A stretch of DNA of 64,000 nucleotides from Ficedula albicollis (taxonomy: Eukaryota; Chordata; Aves; Passeriformes; Muscicapidae), in assembly GCF_000247815.1 (NCBI RefSeq), contig NC_021678.1:30164749-30228748 (forward strand), in the 5' to 3' direction. Below are positions 1 to 16,022 of the stretch, in pieces. Both the position numbers and the translations under genes were made by a program. The first letter of the stretch is position 1. Each line of letters opens with the position of its first letter. A model generated the notes under the pieces. That model did not search any database. It was not told where the DNA came from and was given only the letters and a program-made list of their open reading frames with translations.

Positions 1-3000
1 CATATATCTTCACTTTGCGGTGCAAGTTCAGAAGATTTGTCGATCCCTCTCTTTTCAGATTTTGGCCTTCTAGGTACCCAATACATAAGGCAATACTTTA
101 ATTTCTAGTTTCTTATCTATTCTCTACTAACAGGCTTTTTTGCCAACTATTTTGCCAACATAAGCTCCTACAGACTTCAGTAAAAGGCCTTCAAAGGGCA
201 AAAACAACAGGGAGATTGTTCAGTCCAGATATTAAGATGCAAGAAGTTCACGTAGTAGTCATATAGTCAATTAAACCATTGCTAAGCAACACAAGACCCA
301 ATTCTTTCCCACTTACACAGACTGTGAAATGCATGCAGATTTAATGCTTGTTCTAAAATTGTGATTTTGGTGCAGTGCTCAAAAGTATCCAATGACATTT
401 GCAATACTCTACTTAGAGAAACAATGACCATGTTATCAAGGCAGAATTCCTTCCCTGTTCTCATTTGGTGACAAAACATATAATCCACTCCATCCACTGC
501 TTTAACAGAGCAAGCACCATGAATGATGTATCAGGGATACAGTATTACACCTACTGTTTTGGATAGCTGTCGTGCTTTTTTTTTTCCCTACTGGCAGCAT
601 GACAAAACACTGTCAAAACCAGCGTTCAGAGTCATTTCTGTCTGATTAGCAAGTAGTCAAATATTTATTCATGATCTGACTCTGAATATGTCAGAACTGC
701 ATATTAAGTTACCCATATTTGCGTGCAGCTGAACATTAGTTATCCATTTTTGGGGGGCTGGTATGAATGTTTTGCTGGCTACATCAATAAAAAAAGGTGA
801 CCTAAGAGATGTAATCTGCCAATGTAATTTCGGCTCTGCTGTTTCTAAAAGTACTTAAAAACACTAACAAAAAATGTCTGGGGAAATGTTGTCAGAGACT
901 CCACCAGTGGTCTCCAAATTGGCAGTTTTGCAAGGCAGTGAGGAAGAGACACTGTGGATCAAAGATCCTCTATTTTGCTCCTAAATTTTCATGGTTATTA
1001 GCATCCCTTTAAAGCAGCAGTGCTTTGAACAAAGTAACCCATGTAAAAGTCAATCTACTTCCTAATTTCAAGAAAAAATATGGAACAAAGAGCATAAATT
1101 TTCAAAAATATAAATTATATCTTAAGTCAGCTGCCCGTTATCCACTACGTTCTGTGTGTCTAATGGAAACTAGGACAATTTCCACATGCAGAGCTCATAT
1201 TTCAGAGCCACACAAGTACAGGAGTGACATAGAGAAGTATTCCAAGTGTGCCAAAAGCACATACACAAAGAGTGCTATTTAATTCTTCTAGGGCACTTTC
1301 CACACACGGTCTGCAAGTCACCTGCTAAAAAAATTAACTTCTCATTCTCCTGTCGACGCAATTATGTGACCACAATTGATATTGAGGAAGCCATTTGCTG
1401 ACATTTACAGTGACAGACAGTGGCAGATACTGGAACAGAAGTCACCCACAACTTCCCCAGAAGCGAGAAAGGCAGAGAAAGTCTGTGCTACATTTCTCCA
1501 GCAGCAGGTTTGATCCTGAAAAGCACAAACTAAGAAACAAAGCAAGAGATGCTAAGGATCCTCAGGATTACTTTGCCCTGCTATAACACAAGGAATAACT
1601 TCTTCCAGTATTGGCACTGGAAGAAAATATAACCGTGAACTCTGTATCAGATTTTTTTTTTTTTTTTTTTAAAAAAACTTACAGACTCACACTTAACCAC
1701 TTGAGTCCAAGCACTTGAACAATGAACCATGACTGCTTACACAAGCACACCAATTTTCAGGATGGAGTTTCTGGAAGGAGAAAACTTGCGTAACAACAGA
1801 AAGTCCAGCCCTGAGCACAGGTTTAAGTGATTTGCTCAGCTGGGAATGCAATCCCCATGTGCTCAGGCTTGGAAGATTTTTGGGTGTTATGCAAGCATTC
1901 TGAAAAAGCTCAAAGCAGCCTCTAAATGAAATGTACAGGAGTAGCTAGAGATATGCAGCTGTAGGAAAGAAGTCTTGTGAGAGAGAGGAGCAAGGAGCCA
2001 AGAAGAGCAAAATGGAAGAAACAACCTCAGAACTTCTCATTCGATCTCAATTTCAGGAATAACATTTTTCATTGAAACTCCCTTTAAAGAAAAGAAATTT
2101 AAATAAAAATGTAACTCAAGGAAATCTCCTCATTCCTTCCTTCCCAAGCTAAACAAAGCTTTTCTGAAGAAACACCAAAGCTGATACGACTTGGGTTCAG
2201 GGCAAAGCTGGGGAGCCTGTTTTTCATGGGGGTACACAAGTCCTGGCATGGCAATCCCACCATATGATAGAAGCCAACAGCCAGCACAGGACAAACTAAA
2301 GGAAGAGAGCAGTGCAGAGCAGGATGCTGAAATCACTCCCAGGCTGCAAATGGTTTGGAGACTGCAGGAGAAACCTGCCCAAGTGTTAAACGTGCTCCTA
2401 CATGCTTCCTACATGCCTCCCTTTCTGCTGTCAGAGACAGCATTCTGAGCTGCATGGAATCTTGGTCTAACTCAGTTTCATTCTCATTTTCTTCTGAGCA
2501 TTTCTTCCAAACAGCAAAGACAGGGGACATACTTTCTGGGATATCTGAGACATTGGTGTAGGACAGCAGAAGAGGAATGCAGCAACAACCAAAGAGAAAA
2601 GGACAAAGAGGTCAGAGGGTAGGAGGGAATGAAACACAATAGGCTGACCTCGGTAGAAATACATGTAATCTTTGCTGAATCATAAGTGAACATTTCAAAT
2701 TTTCTTTAACAATAAGGAAAGAGTTAGGGACAAGGTCTTCTCACTACAGCCTTGAATTGAAATATTTGTAACTAAAAATGACCCCTCCAAAATTATTTCA
2801 GAAGCTGAATCAAACCTACATGTCTTGGCAGCAAACAGGGATTCGAAAACTAACATTTCTTACATCTTCAGCTCACTCACACTGGAGAAAGGAGAATTCC
2901 GCTCACAATACAGTGCAGCACTGACTCCCCTGCATTCCTCCCTACCTTCAGAAATCATATTCCTACATTCTGAATGTTCAGAAGCTGAGGGAAGCTGGTC

Positions 3001-3359
3001 TCCTTTTTTCTTTGCAGTAATTAAGTCCCCTGTGCCAATGAAGTCATAATAAAACAAGACTTAGATCAAAGAGAAACAATTTTATCTGAACATGTGACTT
3101 GCTCTATGCTCCCACTGTAATCACAAGCAAACCTGGTAAAGCAGCAATCACTTAAAATATATTTACAGGAACTTTTCAGGAGTGGGGCAGCTAGAATAGT
3201 TGTGATAGTTGCATTCATTGCTCCTTAAAACACATAGAAACAAGTAATAGTTATTATTAGTAAGTAATAGCAAAAAAGCAGTCAACAATCTGCCACAGTC
3301 CACAAGGTATTCTGGCATTTAGCTTTTCAGTATTAAATGAATAATTGATATATACAAAC
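1..3359 (-). other. SHTN1: SHTN1 intron 2 sequence, no exon recognised
   Basis: AT-rich non-coding DNA downstream, in gene direction, of SHTN1 exon 2. I looked on the minus strand for the next shootin-1 exon (the coiled-coil segment that follows TKEE) and did not find it, so it should lie left of the window. A T-run at about 1652-1670 followed by an A-run is the only simple repeat of note. The first 74 bases are open in one minus-strand frame, discussed under findings. Short reading frames here have no recognisable product. Confidence 0.6.
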
Positions 3360-3412
3360 CTCTTCTTTCGTTTTCTTATTTTCTGCTCTAAGCTCTTCAT
3401 ATTCGCCAATAG
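3360..3412 (-). CDS. SHTN1: Shootin-1 (SHTN1) coding exon 2
   Basis: Shootin-1 is a cytoplasmic coiled-coil protein of neurons that couples actin retrograde flow to adhesion molecules at the growth cone and promotes axon formation. The exon is 53 bp. On the minus strand an acceptor AG (3414-3413) is followed by CT, which completes an alanine codon begun in exon 1, then 17 codons read IGEYEELRAENKKTKEE. This matches the known N-terminal shootin-1 segment (IGEYEDLRAEN in human) with conservative changes. The exon ends in phase 0 at a consensus donor, GAG|GTTTGT, with GT at 3359-3358. The preceding exon must therefore end with the single base G; no such exon encoding the family's MNSSDEEKQ start was found in readable sequence. 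The next exon lies outside the window. Match, both splice sites and phase all agree, so confidence is high despite the short length. Confidence 0.92.
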
Positions 3413-5926
<2,514 letters not shown>

Positions 5927-6753
5927 GTGGAGCTCTCAAAGAAAGCAAGTGTCATTCCTCTTGTTTTTGCTTCCATATCATGGACCAAGCATGTCTTTAC
6001 TGGTGAAGCAAGAGAAAGAGCTGACAGTGCAAGAAGTCCTCTGCTCCAGATGAAATAAGCTATGGTAGAAGTAAAGCAACACCTGGCTTTTGAGACAGAA
6101 TTACCCCAGTCTGCACCAGAAACTTTAATGGAATTGCTGCCACCCCATTGCTCCCTCCAGTGTACATGGAATAGGAAGAACCAGGCCAAGGATGTTGTGA
6201 AAATTCTCAAACAATGGCCTCCCACATGTACAGCATGCACAACAAAACTGTGAAGTGCTGTCAAAAAGACCAAAAAAAGCCAAAATGAATCAATTTTTCC
6301 ATTGTTCACCATTTTAGGCTCAAAGATCCCTTCTGCTAAGTCCAACTAATCAGTATTTCAACAGGATGCAGTAGGGCACCAGACAGGTGCAAACTATTTT
6401 CAAAGAGTGCCTGAGTAGCATTTTTAACACCTCCTTCTGTCAAGGGGAACGTATGGGACAGCATTACACTCATCACTATACAATGACTCCAAGTCCTGAC
6501 TCACAATACACAAACCTATTATCAGGCTTAGAGCCCACTTGGGCAAACCAAGCTTTTGGTCACATATCAGTTGCACTTGCTGAAACCTACACGGCTCAAT
6601 TACCTAACAATTGTTAAAACAATAAACAAATAAAAATCACCTGTGTAAGTACACTAAGTGTTAGGCACAAATACTTTTAAGTCAGCTCCTGCATCTGTGT
6701 TCCCATATGACTTGATTTTACTCACATCTGTGAAAGTGTGTACATGTAAATTT

Positions 6754-6889
6754 AATTAAACCCCAAATCTGCATCTTGCAGTCTTACACTTTCCTTGAAA
6801 AAACAGGGCAGGAAAACGAAAGAATTAAACCCCAAATTTGCATCTTGCAGTCTTACAGTTTCCTTGAAAAAACAGGGCAGGAAAACGAA
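6754..6889. repeat. Tandem duplication, 69-bp unit, 2 copies
   Basis: Copy 1 starts at 6754 and copy 2 at 6823, each beginning AATTAAACCCCAAAT and ending in GGCAGGAAAACGAAA. Two substitutions are visible between copies (CT to TT in AAATCTGC/AAATTTGC, and ACACTTTCC/ACAGTTTCC). A short plus-strand frame crosses both copies but has no family match. Confidence 0.93.
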
Positions 6890-8368
6890 ACACAATCGCT
6901 GCCTGTTAAAGACCAACCACTAAGTTCACACCAAAAGATATACCTTCACAAGTTTCTGAAAAAAAAATAGGGCTCAACACAAGAAACTGAAGTGGGGAAA
7001 AATACTTGAACTCTAATACATTCAAGCAGGATGGGTTCTGCTGGGGAATGATGGCTGCTGTGTATGAAGATATACACACAGGTACAAGGGGAAAAAATAG
7101 AGCAGTGACTACAAAGGGGAAGACAGCAGGCAACAATGTGTCCTCAGAAATTCCTCTGGCCATAAAAATCACCCATCTGCCACAAAGTACAATAAATTGT
7201 GGTCAGACCACATTAGGAGCTTGTCAATAGCACAATTTAAAAGGTACTGCTGTCAGATGGGCAGTGTAGTCTGTTCCTAAGAAGATACATATAAGATGCT
7301 TCCTTATTCAAAGGTGCTGACATTATAAGAAAAAGTTTTAAGAGATCAAATAGATGATGATTTTTTAAAAAAAGTATACAGAGCCATACTGCTTGGGACT
7401 AGAGATTGGAAATCATCACACTTCAATTCCAGCCAACAAACACAGAGCAAAGTTAGACCTTTCAAAAATGAAGAAGAAAAACCAGGAAATATAAATATTT
7501 TTAGTATATGTGTGGTTAACAGCAGTTGTTACCCACTGTAATTTAACAGTGACCATAAATGTGGCTTTGACGGTGGCAGGGCTGAAGTGTAATTTTACCT
7601 AGTTTATAACTCCAGACACTTTGATCACTGACTCCTGTTTTCAGCTGAACAAAAAAGGGAGTATTGCAGAAGATGACTCTGTCTTTAAGGGCAAGGTACC
7701 AGCAGTGCCAGTAAAACCAAAGATAAACAAGGCAATCTTCCAGGCAGGTAATCAATGACTGTTATGACTCAGCTGTTAGTCAAGTTTGCTATCATTCCTC
7801 AGATCCTACAACCAACCACTAGCAACACAAAGTTTTGCCAAACTGCCTTTTTTTTGTTTTAAGTCTTACCCATAGGAATATAAGGCCCAGTTGAATAAAA
7901 GTGTGCATCATTGGAAACATCACTTAAAGTAGAGTTAGACAACAGTAATATTTATAGTGAAGCTGCTTTATCAAACCATGACATTTCAGAAAACTATTTG
8001 AGGATTAAAACTCAAACAACACTTTTAAGTCCAAAATATCATCAATACAGAGATCTTGTTTCTTCCTGATGCTCACCTTAAACTTGTTAATGGAGCAAGC
8101 TGAAGAATGATCAGTATCAGGTATCTGAGTCTAACACACAGGACTTGGAAAATTCAGCATGGGTGAAAGATAAGAGTATCTTGCACACAGACGGCTTCAG
8201 TGTCCTTGCTGCTGCTCAGAGCTCTGCCAAACAGCCAAGCAAATTTGCCCAAGCCCCAGAGAGCTTCACAGCTGCCACTGAGAATTGGGTGGGCAGCTAC
8301 AAAACACCTGCCTCAGATTCAGCCTCCTGGCCTTGGTGAGAAGCATGAGCAGCAGCTGAAATGTGACA

Positions 8369-8516
8369 GGACAGATGCTGCTACCTGCCTTCCCCCTTAC
8401 CTATGGCACCACTTCTCAGACACTTTATTTACCTGGCAGTCAGGACAAATGCTGCTACCTGCCTTCCCCCCTACCTGCGGCACCACTTCTCAGACACTTT
8501 ATTTACCTGGTGCCAG
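8369..8516. repeat. Tandem duplication, 74-bp unit, 2 copies
   Basis: Copies begin at 8369 (GGACAGATGCTGC) and 8443 (GGACAAATGCTGC) and run through CTCAGACACTTTATTTACCTGG. A few substitutions separate them (CCTTACCTATGG against CCCTACCTGCGG). The duplication abuts a second, different one directly to its right. Confidence 0.92.
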
Positions 8517-8706
8517 GCAAGTCTCTCAAGACTAGAAAAACACATCCTGAAAAAGAAACCAAGGCAACAGCTACTGAATGAATGTTTTCTGAAGCCTCTC
8601 CAAATCCGTGCCAGGCAAGTCTCTCAAAACTAGAAAAACACATCCTGAAAAAGAAACCAAGGCAACAGCTACTGAATGAATGTTTTCTGAAACCTCTACA
8701 AATCCA
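8511..8706. repeat. Tandem duplication, 98-bp unit, 2 copies
   Basis: Copies start at 8511 and 8609 with TGCCAGGCAAGTCTCTCAA and end at CTCTnCAAATCC. They differ at only a few positions (AAGACTAG/AAAACTAG, GAAGCC/GAAACC, CTCC/CTAC). The block begins where the 74-bp duplication ends. Confidence 0.92.
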
Positions 8707-10765
8707 TTTGCATTTTTCAGAAATCTGACTACACATCAAAATCTTGGAAGAACCTGAAGCCGTACACCACTCTGAACAAAATAAAGTCTGTGTACCCATA
8801 ACTCCAAACAGTCAGATCCAGCAGATCCTTCCACCAACTGCATTTATTTCCAAAATAATACTGGTATATACATTTGGAAGAAATAAACAAGAAAATTACA
8901 AGACTCCGTTTAACAGACCATCATAAAATTACTTGAGGGAAGTTGGTGGTATCTAAAAAAGTCTTGTTTTGTTATCAATAAGAACGGAGGGAACTCTATC
9001 TATTCCAAATTACAATACATAAAGAGTAAGCAAATTTAACATAATGAGTAAGCAAATTTACTTATCTACAGTAACAATATATTTTATTTTACTAGTAGTA
9101 TAATTTATCTCATTACCTTTCCACTGCTCGAGTTTCTCACTCTAGGCACCAGGTTCATCAGTTAACACAACTTAACTACTGATTTAACTATGTGTGCTAC
9201 CATATTTTTTTTTGCATAGTTTTAGATGTAAAACAGAAGAGTATTTTAATTTTTTTCCCACTGGGTAACTTTTTGCCTACACACAACAACTTTCTCTCCA
9301 GACACATAATCACAAAAGCGTATGTTAGCCTAACAACAACACACTAAACTCCTGTGTTTAAGGATGAACATCCACCCAGAACAGAGCCTTACAGGACTGG
9401 GTCTGCCAAGTACAGCTTCTATTTCAACAGCTCAGGTAGATCTGGGACAGCCAGTCCTCAAGTTACAGTAACTTTCCCTTGAACTAATTCCTCTAGTCCT
9501 GTAAAATTTCCTTAGACATTAAAGGATATCCAGTCCACTGGAAGAAAAGACTTTCAGAGAGCAGAACTGCTCTAAACAATTTCAATGGGCTCAGTTTTCT
9601 CTAAAGAATAACACAAACTTGTCTTTTTTGAAATCGATTATTTTCATTTTCACAAATGCTCTTTTGGAGGCAACAGTACTGAAGGGAAGAAGTCAGTCAG
9701 CAAAACAACCAGATTTTGAGCCTTTTTTTTTGGTCTCAGATTATCAAAACATACAGCTGTAAGATTATCATTTTACACCTAATGAATTCTTCCAAGGCAG
9801 AATCTATTTTGTGCTGATGGTAATCGTGAATTTCCAAAGCTGAGCATACAGGAAAAACCCAAGAAGTGACAAAGCAGGTCATGAACAGTCCACTAATACC
9901 CAAATGAAACTTGTTAAAGAAAAGCTTCTGCTACACAGCAAAAGTGATGGAGCACATTTATGGTCAGAATGAATGACAGAAGAATGGGCACTGATGAACC
10001 CCTGTAATTTCACTCTTTTACACAACTTTGTCCAATAGGTCCTTTCCAAATTGCCCCTCCCTGGCTCACGGGAGACCCGGAGAGCTCAGCTGTGGGAATT
10101 ACCAGATGTGAATTCCAGCGTGGCTCCTTCACACCTCCTGCACATGGAGCTGTGGCACAGGAGGCAACACCGACCGCCTGGGGCACAGGAAGATGTTCAC
10201 AACTCAAACACGTCTTCAAACGCTTGAATGTGCCTACATTACTACTTTTTATCTTCCTGACTAAGGCTGCAACTTTGCTAGATCAACCAGGCTCAGGGAC
10301 AGACTGGCCGCAAGGGAGTTAAATGGCTTATGAGCACCCAAACTCTTTTCCATGCGCCTATTTGCAAAAGATTAAATATTAGTGTTCTAATGAGTCAGAC
10401 TATGCACTCGTGAAACGCAACACGGTGACATTCTGGCCTTTTCTGCTAAAGCACCGAAAGTGACTCTCACACGGCACCAAAGCAGCCCAGGATGGAGCTG
10501 CTGAAGCGCTACAGAGACCAAGAGCCCTGAGCTACCAGCGGGAAGTCTGCTGGCTGCTAGGGACTGGCATGGCAGGTGTTAGCTGGGTCGGGCTGGGATC
10601 GGATCCCGCAGCACGGAGCGGGAATGGGACACGCTGGCACTAGGCACAGCCCGGCTCAGCTCTCGGAGGGACGGCCTGCCAGGCCTGGAGCTGTCCGCTC
10701 CTGCGGGCTCCAGGCGCCGGGGCAGCACCCGGGCCCATGTGCTGCGGCGGCACCGCCGCCTCCCG

Positions 10766-10766
<1 letters not shown>

Positions 10767-10863
<97 letters not shown>
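10767..10863 (+). repeat. Poly-G run, 97 nt
   Basis: 97 consecutive G inside the CpG island, entered from CCTCCCGC and left into CGGCCGCGCTCC. There are no poly-A flanks, unlike the intronic blocks. Probably a consensus artefact replacing GC-rich sequence. Confidence 0.95.
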
Positions 10864-11112
10864 CGGCCGCGCTCCCTCAGCCACCATCCGTCATCCAGCC
10901 CGAGCCACGCGCAGCCAGAGCGGGCACGGCGGGGCGGCCAGGCAGCCGCGGAGGGGAAGAGCCAACACCTTGCACTCCCCTGCTTCATTTCATTAAGGCT
11001 TTTATTATTTCCCTCTGTACGGGCAGAGCAAGGGGCCTGGGAGCGGGGCCGGGGGACGCCCAGGCCGCGCCCGCCCCGCCGCGCCCCGTGCCCCCGCCGG
11101 GCGCGGAGCCCT

Positions 11113-11681
<569 letters not shown>

Positions 11682-11686
11682 AGACA

Positions 11687-12229
11687 GCTCCGCCGGGCGG
11701 GCAGTGCTCGGAGCGGGTCCGGCCCCTGGAGCTCCGCCGGGCGGGCAGTGCTCGGAGCGGGTCCGGCCCCTGGAGCTCCGCCGGGCGGGCAGTGCTCGGA
11801 GCGGGTCCGGCCCCTGGAGCTCCGCCGGGCGGGCAGTGCTCGGAGCGGGTCCGGCCCCTGGAGCTCCGCCGGGCGGGCAGTGCTCGGAGCGGGTCCGGCC
11901 CCTGGAGCTCCGCCGGGCGGGCAGTGCTCGGAGCGGGGTTTGGCCCTGGCCCCTGGAGCTCCGCCGGGCGGGCAGTGCTCGGACCGGCCCCGGCCCCTGG
12001 AGCTCCGCCGGGCGGGCAGTGCTCGGAGCGGGGTCCGGCCCCGGCCCCGGAGCTCCGCCGGGCGGGCAGTGCTCGGAGCGGGTCCGGCCCCTGGAGCTCC
12101 GCCGGGCGGGCAGTGCTCGGAGCGGGTCCGGCCCCTGGAGCTCCGCCGGGCGGGCAGTGCTCGGAGCGGGTCCGGCCCCTGGAGCTCCGCCGGGCGGGCA
12201 GTGCTCGGAGCGGGGTTTGGCCCTGGCCC
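11687..12229. repeat. GC-rich minisatellite, 44-bp unit, about 12 copies
   Basis: The unit contains GCTCCGCCGGGCGGGCAG followed by TGCTCGGAGCGGGTCCGG and CCCCTGGA. About 12 copies are present. Copies 6 and 12 share a longer variant with GGGGTTTGGCCCTGG, copy 7 has TCGGACCGGCC and copy 8 a GGCCCCGGCCCCGG insertion. Because 44 is not a multiple of three the reading frame rotates, so the proline/glycine-rich frames are not a protein. The array is directly adjacent to a 565-nt poly-G run. Confidence 0.95.
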
Positions 12230-12249
12230 GCCTGGCTGCGAACGGAACC

Positions 12250-13080
12250 GCAGGTCAGTCCGGTTGGAATAGACTTCGGAGGTCATCGTGCCCAACCACT
12301 TGTGACCGAGCACTTCCATGTCAACCGCAGCACGGCGCCGAGTGCTACCTTCAGACTTTCCTTCTGCGCCTCCAGGGATGGTGACTCCACCACATATCCG
12401 GGCAGCCCATTGCAAAGTCTAATCACCCTTTCTGTGAAGAAAGTCTTTTAAATGTCCGACTTAAACCTCCCCTGCCTTGAGACTGTGGTCCCTTGTCCTG
12501 TTGCTGGTTTCCTGGGAGCAGAGCCTGACTCCCATCTGGTTCCAGCCTCTTTTCAGGGGATTGTAGAGTGAGAAAGCCTCTCTGGAGCATCCTCCAGGCT
12601 GAACACCCCAGCTCCCTCAGCTTCTCTACGCAGGACGTGTGCTCCACACCCTCCACCAGCTTTGTTGCCCTTCCCTGTACTAATTCCAGCCTCTCAGTGT
12701 CCTTCGTGATTTTAGTGGCCCAGAACTGGACACGGCACAGCAGTGCTGAGTACAGGGGAAGAATCACTTCCCTGCTCCTGCTGCCGCTCTATTCCTGACA
12801 CAGACCAGGGTGCCTTCTTGGCTGTTGACCAGCACCCCCGGTCCATTTCCACCCTTTCACTTTCCAGCCACTCTTCCCCAGCGTGTTCTGCTGCAGGGTT
12901 GGTGTGGCCAGTGTGCAGGACTCTGCACTTGTCCGTGTTGAACCTGATGCAGTTGGTCCTGGCTCATCTATCCAGCCTGTCCAGGTCCTGCTGCAGACTC
13001 CAGGCAGGGTCTCCCACAGTGTCAGTCCCCCAAGAGCTGGGATTAAGCCCTCCTGCACCACTCCCCACACAGCTGCTGGT
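12250..13080 (-). mobile_element. CR1 LINE, 5'-truncated, decayed ORF2 C-terminus
   Basis: Antisense CR1 (chicken repeat 1) non-LTR retrotransposon. The 3' end lies at about 12250-12300, where the plus strand reads GGTTGGAATAGACTTCGG then CCCAACC, the typical reverse complement of the CR1 3' UTR. Translation of the minus strand gives the familiar post-catalytic segment of CR1 reverse transcriptase: NLMQFNTDKCRVLH (near 12920-12960), [15 protein letters not shown] (near 12730-12765) and [19 protein letters not shown] (near 12650-12695). The frame is broken by indels and the catalytic part is missing because the 5' end is truncated near 13080, so the copy is dead. Confidence 0.88.
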
Positions 13081-15105
13081 GTGTTGCTGCATTTTTAATA
13101 TGTCCTTTTGCACGGCTTGCATATCACAGCTTTCCACTGAGGATCCCTTGCCCAGAGGAGTGGTGGGGACATAAAACAGCTATTTGAGTGCCTTGGTATA
13201 AAGAAAGCTAAAAGGTTAAAAAAAAACAAACTGGAAGGTTGCACTACTGTTTGTGAGTATCCAAGGGGAACGATTTCATGCCTGTGTCCAGCACTTTAAG
13301 GAAACTTTGGAACAGCATTAGGGCAGAGGGCTTTGAGAGAGACCTGCTGTGTTCACCTCAAAAGAGTACACTTCCCTCTGCTATTCTCTGATGATCCCTT
13401 TCTGGAAAAGGAGGGGATCCAGTAATAATCTCTGTATTAAAATGCTTACAGTACCCAGTTTACCGCAAGGCTGAGAGTAAGTGCAGTGCAGAGTTTCTGT
13501 TTATACATTTTGCTGAGCTCCAACAGCAGTCAACTGAGCAGCAGCTATCTCTGCACTGGCCTGGGCAAAGGTACAGTTCGTACTCCTCCCTCCTTCTTTG
13601 GCAAACACTCTGGGCAGGCAGGTCAGAACACACAGATGTGGCAACATTAGTTAGAAATACCAGAGAGTGAAAGGAAAGAGACCCTGCTACAAACAGTTGC
13701 TCAGTCCTCCTGCCTCCTTCCTCCCCTACAGTATTCTCTAGTTTTCTCATTTTTACCTAGTAAACCTTTAAAACATGAGGAGACTCTATATTGATGCTTT
13801 ACAGCCCTTTCTGTCCTACAGGTGGTTAATGACACGTGTAGCATCCTGGAAAGAAGCCATAAGAACCACATGAGCTGTGCTGATGTCTCAGAAGCGTGGT
13901 ATGCTCCACGTAAGGCAAAGGAGGCGAGTTCAAGTCAGCTTATTTTGGACTAGTCAGCACAAAACACCTTCCAGTGTACCAAATGCAAAGTTATGAATTT
14001 GTGCTTCTAGTCCTATGCAAAGAATGGGAAATGACCTTGGAAAAACCAAGGAAGGCTCTGTACAGGAAGTGGGAGGCAAAGTGCAAGTAGTTATATAAGT
14101 CTGTCAGTAAGGTGCTGCAGCAAAAGAGTGGGGGTATGCTGATAGCAGGGCAAAAAGTTTCTTCTGTAACACTGACTGACAAGACCAAAATAAATTTTCT
14201 GTATCCAGTTCTTCAAAAAATGGTACAAAAATTTTACAGAGAAAGCACAAGAGAAAAAAATGACATAAGGTTTGAGGAGAGTGCTTTGCAATGAGAGACC
14301 TCTAACCCTTGATCTTTTTAATTGAGCAAAAAGAAAACAAATTATTTGGTGTTGGCAATTTCAATACTTTAAGGCTTTTCAGCCTAGTGGAAAAGAGTCA
14401 ACCAGAATCTGTGTCTGTAACCAGAAGCTGAATGTAAAAGCTACAAATAAAACCACACATCAGTAAATGCCTCCATTGGAAGGAACACAGAGGTCCTGTT
14501 TAGGTCCTTGGAGTTCTGGGATGACCTTGGCTTTGAATAGCCCCCACTTTAAGTCAGAGCAGTTTTGCCAGTGTTTTACTCTTTCGTGTCCTTTCCTGGG
14601 CTGCCTTGTTGGCTTCCCTTCAGCCACAGGTCTCATTCCAAGTCCCTCTTCCCACTGCCGATATCATTCCCTTTCATTTCCAAACCAATTTCCTTTATGC
14701 AGTCTAATAGCAGGATTTGCAAAAGAGTCATTGTAGGGTTGCTTATCCCTGCGCGGTGCCAAGGCACCGGACATTTTCATCCTCCAACAATGTTCTGTCT
14801 GTTGTATGCAGCCAGAACAGGGCATCAAATCTCTTTGATATCTGCAAAGACAGCAAGTCAATTCTTCCATTATTTTATTTATTTACTCATGTTAGAGTAG
14901 TATATCCACATCAAAAGAATTCACTTCCATAATTTCTATATTAGGGCTTCATAATTTTTCTTTTTGTTTTTTATTCACTTACATTTACATCCAGTCACAA
15001 TATCTTGAAAAGTCAGCATTTGAAACAAGGATCTCCTTGTTTCAGACCATGATGGTTGCAAGAATAGGATAGCTGTCACTGCAACAGTATTATTTATTTT
15101 TATTA
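13081..15105. other. Gene-free stretch after CR1
   Basis: Non-coding sequence with only short, unrelated reading frames on both strands. Some residual CR1-like sequence may extend to about 13180. I recognise no gene, RNA or repeat family in the remainder. Confidence 0.45.

Positions 15106-15137
<32 letters not shown>
15106..15137. repeat. (TAG)n microsatellite
   Basis: About ten perfect TAG/AGT triplets after a T/A-rich lead-in. A simple repeat in non-coding DNA. Confidence 0.97.
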
Positions 15138-15950
15138 TGTATTAATCAATTGCTCCTAATATTTTTTTAAGTTAGGAGATAGCTGAAAAAGTAACTCTAT
15201 TTCTAATAATCGAAGTCCTTTGGGAGGCCAAAATTCAGATGGATTCATCATACCTCTAGATTCCACCAACTCATAGCTGCAATGGATGAGAGTCTGTCTG
15301 GTATTCTCAGTTACGCAGTAGCCATCAATCATATAAAGTAGGATAATTACAGAAAATAAAGAAAATAATACTGGAAGTTCTAACTTTGTCTTACTTTGGG
15401 ATAGATCTTAGTGGGATGTTGGACACCTCCTGTTATTCTGAATAACAGAATATGCTTGAACCCGATGCAAATGATCAGTTCCCAACATGTGTGTGTAACT
15501 CAGGCTGTTGTACCTGCTTGCCTGTAATTTTTCAACTTTTTTCGTGGTTCACCTCTTGGATGGGACTTTGATGAGTAGTCAAATTATGGACTTGGCAAGT
15601 TGAAAATATCACAGAATGGCAAACTGGATCACTGGTTGCAGTGATTAGTCACATAACTCCTAAATTCACAGGATCTAGAGTGAAGACCTAGAAATTCACA
15701 GCATAGTAGAATTTTTGAATTTGGAAATTTCAAATAATAAAATTTGAAACAATTACCATGTCTATGAACAATTTTGTCCTGGGACCACCTAGAGACAGTA
15801 AAGCGTGAACTTTACCTATAAATCCTTAGGATTTATTTTTTTTCTCATAAATTAGCTATTTAGCATAACAACACTCATAACTGGGCATACAGAAGTGAAG
15901 ATTTTGGTAGCCTATCAAATAGGTACCACAGTCAGGAATTTTTTTGGTTG

Positions 15951-15985
<35 letters not shown>

Positions 15986-16022
15986 ATCTATTTAATCTAT
16001 TTAATCTATCTATGTATCTATC
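15951..16022. repeat. (CTAT)n microsatellite with decayed tail
   Basis: Eight perfect CTAT units (15951-15984) followed by imperfect copies (AATCTATTT twice, then CTATCTATGTATCTAT) to 16022. A typical polymorphic tetranucleotide locus. Confidence 0.97.

Larger units (their letters stand above)
5927..10539 (-). other. SHTN1: SHTN1 intron 1, gene-free stretch
   Basis: AT-rich non-coding DNA between the first A-G-A block and the GC-rich island. It contains three short tandem duplications listed separately (6754, 8369, 8511). A minus-strand donor-like site, AAG|GTGAGC, near 8076 follows a short open segment, but the phase does not fit exon 2 and the residues do not match the shootin-1 start. No gene is supported. 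Confidence 0.5.

Noticed and set aside
8030..8110. Candidate SHTN1 exon 1 end, CAAGTTTAAG|GTGAGC near 8076
   Set aside because: The phase is wrong for exon 2 (a single leftover base is required) and residues do not match the conserved shootin-1 start.
11792..12451. Proline/glycine/arginine-rich 219-residue frame
   Set aside because: It is the rotating-frame translation of the 44-bp minisatellite running into an antisense CR1.
12423..12767. Host gene on the minus strand
   Set aside because: The residues match the C-terminal part of CR1 reverse transcriptase and the frame is broken, so it is a dead retrotransposon fragment.
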